64,000 nucleotides of DNA from a virus, in IMG/VR virus record IMGVR_UViG_3300021185_003040, positions 59,788 to 123,787 of that record. The stretch is one strand, 5' to 3'. The notes beneath the pieces are model-generated. The model was not told the origin of the DNA. It did not search any database and saw nothing but the letters and a program-made list of their open reading frames with translations. The position numbers were made by a program, and so were the translations under genes. How positions within the stretch are numbered: position 1 is the first letter of the stretch; each line of letters starts with the position of its first letter. Of this stretch, positions 61,698 to 64,000 are shown one piece after another.

Positions 61698-61703
61698 CCT
61701 TTT

Positions 61704-62186
61704 TTATAGGGTTTTAATCTTGTTTTGTTTCATCCAGGCTTCTAGCTCTTTAACTGCTCTATCGAATACCCTGTTTCTATCAATTTTTAATTCAAATGAA
61801 TTAAAGTAATTTTTCATCATATAATATGCAGGTTCTACGCTTTCATCATTCGCTGCTAGATCTTCTACATGTTTAGAAACTTCATACGCATAATATGCAG
61901 ATTTTTCAGCCATAGGGTTTGTCATTGCTTGATAGAATTGTCCACCATAAAATTTACCTACTATGTCTCCGAATTTTTCTTTCATTTCTATCCATGAAAT
62001 TCCTTCTAATCCAATCCATAATTTGGCTTGAACAGATTTTGTATCTTTTCTAATAAAACCTGCCTTAGCCATTTCTTTAGATATATCTTTAATTTTCTTA
62101 GGAATTGGTAATTTACCAAACTCTTTTTCCCATGTAGAAATTTCTTTATCGTTTACAAAGGATTCAAATAGCTTTATGTGTTTCAT
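61704..62186 (-). CDS. Tagged helical protein, candidate internal head protein, 160 aa
   Basis: The N-terminus MKHIKLFESFVNDKE is another copy of the shared tag, though with VND in place of INE, so a cut there would be less typical. The rest is helical: KKIKDISKEMAKAGF, QAKLWIGLEGISWIEMKEKFG and AYEVSKHVEDLAAN. A Gly/Tyr-rich turn (GKFYGGQFYQ) lies in the middle. The start overlaps the upstream stop as ATGA. I recognise no family; head packaging is inferred from the tag. Confidence 0.65.
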   Translation of the reverse strand: MKHIKLFESFVNDKEISTWEKEFGKLPIPKKIKDISKEMAKAGFIRKDTKSVQAKLWIGLEGISWIEMKEKFGDIVGKFYGGQFYQAMTNPMAEKSAYYAYEVSKHVEDLAANDESVEPAYYMMKNYFNSFELKIDRNRVFDRAVKELEAWMKQNKIKTL

Positions 62187-62527
62187 TTTTTAGTTATTTG
62201 TATTTTCAAAGAAGAAGTACCCTGTATAATTCTATGATACTCTCCTGCATTTACTTCTATATATCCTTTTAATTCTATAGGGAGCTTATTATCGTATTGG
62301 AACTTCCAATCATTTTCGTTTAAAGCTTCGATAACCCTGTCCTCCTCGTCGAAGTGCCATTTAAAAAGATGTTCAGGTTGGTTTGGTAAGAATTCTCTAA
62401 TGATTATATTTTTTGAAACAGCCGTCTCCGTAAAGGGTAATGTTTTATCATCGACCATGGATATCATTTCTTCCATGGACATTTCTCCACAACCGCAACT
62501 TTTACATTTACAATCTTTATCTACCAT
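62183..62527 (-). CDS. Cysteine-rich N-terminus, cupin-like protein, about 114 aa
   Basis: The frame could start 20 codons upstream at 62587, but that lies inside the upstream gene. The ATG at 62525-62527 overlaps the upstream stop (ATGGTAG) and is the likelier start. From there the protein has DKDCKCKSCGCGE (five Cys in eight residues, possibly metal-binding), an acidic helix, then a beta domain with FKWHFDEEDRVIEA and NAGEYHRIIQG, a pattern of a small cupin-like barrel with a His pair. It is coupled by ATGA to the next gene. The role is unknown; a metal-dependent small enzyme or binding protein is possible. Confidence 0.6.
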   Translation of the reverse strand: MVDKDCKCKSCGCGEMSMEEMISMVDDKTLPFTETAVSKNIIIREFLPNQPEHLFKWHFDEEDRVIEALNENDWKFQYDNKLPIELKGYIEVNAGEYHRIIQGTSSLKIQITKK

Positions 62528-63060
62528 GGTTGATCGCTTTTTATACCAAGCTGTTTTCCAAAAAGAGTAGGTCCGTAACATGCCCAAAATCCCGCCTTAG
62601 TCGGATCCATCTTAGCCATTTTATCACAACCGTGTCTAGCCCAAAAGTTAGCTGCTCTTCCCGGGTCGTCGTTCTTAATAGTAGATGAAGGATCTCCCCA
62701 TTCTAATTTCTTAGCAATGATGTTTCCTTCTTTATCAGTTCTTCCACTATTTCTGTAAACTATGAATTTCTTATTTCCACCCCTCGTTGGTGAATCTAAT
62801 TTTACATTCTTTTGATTTCCTCCTCTAGGTTTATAGACTGCTTTAGTTCCTACTTCTAGATTTTTAGCCATCCATCCTGAAGGACCCTTTAAGATAATAT
62901 TGTTTTTATCCCAATATTGTTTTACTTCTTCAAATAATTCAATATATGCATCGCTTCCTAAACGAAAGAATGAATTAGTAAGATCTAATCCTTCTTCAAT
63001 GTGAGCTTTTAATTCGGGTGAAACTTCGTTCCAATCTTCAAATGTCTTTATAAACTTCAT
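62521..63060 (-). CDS. Tagged protein, candidate internal head protein, 179 aa
   Basis: It begins MKFIKTFEDWNEVSPELK, a variant of the shared tag with W in place of the second F. A helical region follows, then a basic beta part (GTKAVYKPRGGNQKNVKLD, GGNKKFIVYRNSGR) and a C-terminal segment with WARHGCDKMAKMD and FWACYGP. I do not recognise an enzyme. A GATATATA element lies only 5 bases before the ATG, so it may serve a downstream gene or a leaderless message. It sits directly after the UV endonuclease gene. Confidence 0.65.
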   Translation of the reverse strand: MKFIKTFEDWNEVSPELKAHIEEGLDLTNSFFRLGSDAYIELFEEVKQYWDKNNIILKGPSGWMAKNLEVGTKAVYKPRGGNQKNVKLDSPTRGGNKKFIVYRNSGRTDKEGNIIAKKLEWGDPSSTIKNDDPGRAANFWARHGCDKMAKMDPTKAGFWACYGPTLFGKQLGIKSDQPW

Positions 63061-63064
63061 AACT

Positions 63065-63072
63065 TATATATC
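63065..63072 (-). promoter_or_regulatory. Candidate late promoter element GATATATA
   Basis: Minus-strand AGATATATAA touches the stop codon of the UV endonuclease gene and lies 5 bases before the start of the 179-aa tagged gene. Confidence 0.4.
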
Positions 63073-64000
63073 TATGATAGAACGAGCTCCTTTAAAAACT
63101 CCTGCTTGTATCGCTGTAGGGCAAGTTCTTTCGCCTTTGCTTCGAGTTCGATATCTAGATCCATACCATACGTTTCAATGTGATCATATACATAATCAGC
63201 ATGTGCACGTTTATTGCCTTGTGTAGCATCTTCGTGTATTTGTTTACATGAAGAATAGTGGCATAGTTGGCGAATTCCTTTAGGCCATGATTTAGCTGCA
63301 AGTTCTAGAGCTTCTTTTTCTGGCATTGAATCTTCGTAGCACCAGTGATGATGATAGTCAAATGTTATTGGAGTTTTACCCGTTAATAGATGTATGTCAT
63401 ATAAATCCTGTACCGAATACTGTGCTGTTTTGTCATCGTTTTCGATAACTAGACGATTCGCTGCGCCTGGAGTAAGTCGCTTGAAATTTTCAGCAAATCT
63501 TTTCTTAGTAGCTTCTTTATCGTCGTAGGTTCCGCCGATGTGAATATTGATAGCAGCATAAGGAGTTTGTGGTAAATCTAGCATATCCATTATTTCGCCG
63601 TGTTGACGTAAATCTTTAAGGGCTTTGATAACTACCTTTTCATTCGGAGAAGCAAGAACATTGAAAGGACCTGGATGGAATGTCAATCTTTGGCCATATT
63701 GTTTAGCAAGTTTACCTGCACCTTTCATTAGATTACACACTTTGTCATAATCAGGAAGTTCAGATAATTCGTATTCCGACATCCATGGAAATAGATTACT
63801 TGACATACGATACATTGTTATGTCGTTCTTGTAATTCCACTTGATAATTTCTATCATGTCCTTGATATTTAACACTGCAAGTTCTGATGCGTATTTAATA
63901 CCCTTTTCCATGAAGGTTCTTTTAATCATTTTTCTACCAACATATATGTTCGATTCTTTTTTAAGAGTCATGTTGATACAACAATATCCGTAGTCTGCTG
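63072..64000 (-). CDS. uvsE: UV damage endonuclease, UvdE family (5' end cut by window edge)
   Basis: The protein matches UvdE, a TIM-barrel metal-dependent endonuclease that nicks DNA 5' of UV photoproducts and other lesions. Motifs are YRMSSNLFPW, RLTFHPGPFNVLASPNE, NIHIGGTYDDKE, RLVIENDD and TFDYHHHWC, with the metal-binding His, Glu and Asp residues. The ATG at 63969-63971 is not the true start: the frame stays open to the edge and reads GYCCINMTL, the usual first strand of UvdE (GYxCIN). The real start is thus beyond base 64000. It would repair sunlight damage, which suits a phage of surface waters. The gene ends next to a promoter-like element. Confidence 0.9.
   Translation of the reverse strand, partial: ADYGYCCINMTLKKESNIYVGRKMIKRTFMEKGIKYASELAVLNIKDMIEIIKWNYKNDITMYRMSSNLFPWMSEYELSELPDYDKVCNLMKGAGKLAKQYGQRLTFHPGPFNVLASPNEKVVIKALKDLRQHGEIMDMLDLPQTPYAAINIHIGGTYDDKEATKKRFAENFKRLTPGAANRLVIENDDKTAQYSVQDLYDIHLLTGKTPITFDYHHHWCYEDSMPEKEALELAAKSWPKGIRQLCHYSSCKQIHEDATQGNKRAHADYVYDHIETYGMDLDIELEAKAKELALQRYKQEFLKELVLS

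Noticed and set aside
1-64000. tRNA genes, CRISPR arrays, insertion sequences, integrase and attachment sites
   Set aside because: None was seen by reading; gaps are too short for tRNAs except a few, and those hold promoter-like elements or terminators instead.

Overview
The window is a contiguous piece of a large, AT-rich, T4-like myovirus genome (T4 superfamily), not a bacterial chromosome. I recognise UvsW, UvsY, a gp61-type primase, a gp32-type single-strand binding protein, a dCMP deaminase, and a baseplate set (gp6, gp25, gp53, gp5-like spike, gp27-like hub). Every supported gene lies on the minus strand, packed end to end with short gaps or ATGA/TAATG overlaps, so transcription runs from base 64000 towards base 1. 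Leaders are A-rich (often containing AATAAACA) and lack Shine-Dalgarno sequences. With the low GC and Rho-independent terminators this suggests a host in the Bacteroidota, probably Flavobacteriia; that is inference. No tRNA, CRISPR array, insertion sequence or integrase was seen. Capsid, portal, terminase and prohead protease genes are not in the window. No stretch over 300 bases lacks a gene.

Layout in transcription order. 64000-57.7 kb: UV damage endonuclease (cut by the right edge), small tagged proteins, an acidic core-like protein, dCMP deaminase and a run of small unknown genes. 57.7-48.9 kb: tail tube and baseplate hub genes (tube-like proteins, gp53, gp27-like hub, gp5-like spike), then a ribosomal protein S1-like protein ending at a clear terminator. 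48.8-38.6 kb: an amidoligase fused to pentapeptide-like repeats, then gp25, gp6 and a gp7-like wedge protein. 38.6-20.2 kb: very large tail and fibre proteins, including two collagen-like, collar-domain fibres, and a candidate spanin. 20.1-14.5 kb: a replication and recombination block (RuvC-like resolvase, gp32, primase, UvsY, UvsW). 14.5-0.96 kb: a cluster of long proteins that look like packaged internal head proteins. 0.9-0 kb: methylglyoxal synthase, a small unknown gene and a cytidylyltransferase-like gene cut by the left edge.

The most notable signal is in the internal-protein cluster. About ten proteins carry a short tag of the form K-x-F-E-x-F-I-N-E, at or near the N-terminus in most and internal or C-terminal in a few. 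It resembles the capsid-targeting sequence of T4 internal proteins (MKTYQEFIAE, cut before A). Several also contain internal repeats of E-S-x-V-x-E followed by A or G, matching the T4 gp21 prohead protease consensus (L/I-x-E before A/G/S). The proteins at 4698-7916 and 12329-14455 therefore look like polyproteins cut into many small modules inside the head. One such site lies exactly between the ligase and NMN-adenylyltransferase-like domains of the protein at 9009-10880. I read this as a packaged, protease-activated set of effectors, including two ligases and a PD-(D/E)XK nuclease-like protein, that would be injected with the DNA. A recurrent intergenic element (GATATATA on the minus strand, 11 exact copies plus three variants) precedes many of these units and is a candidate late promoter.
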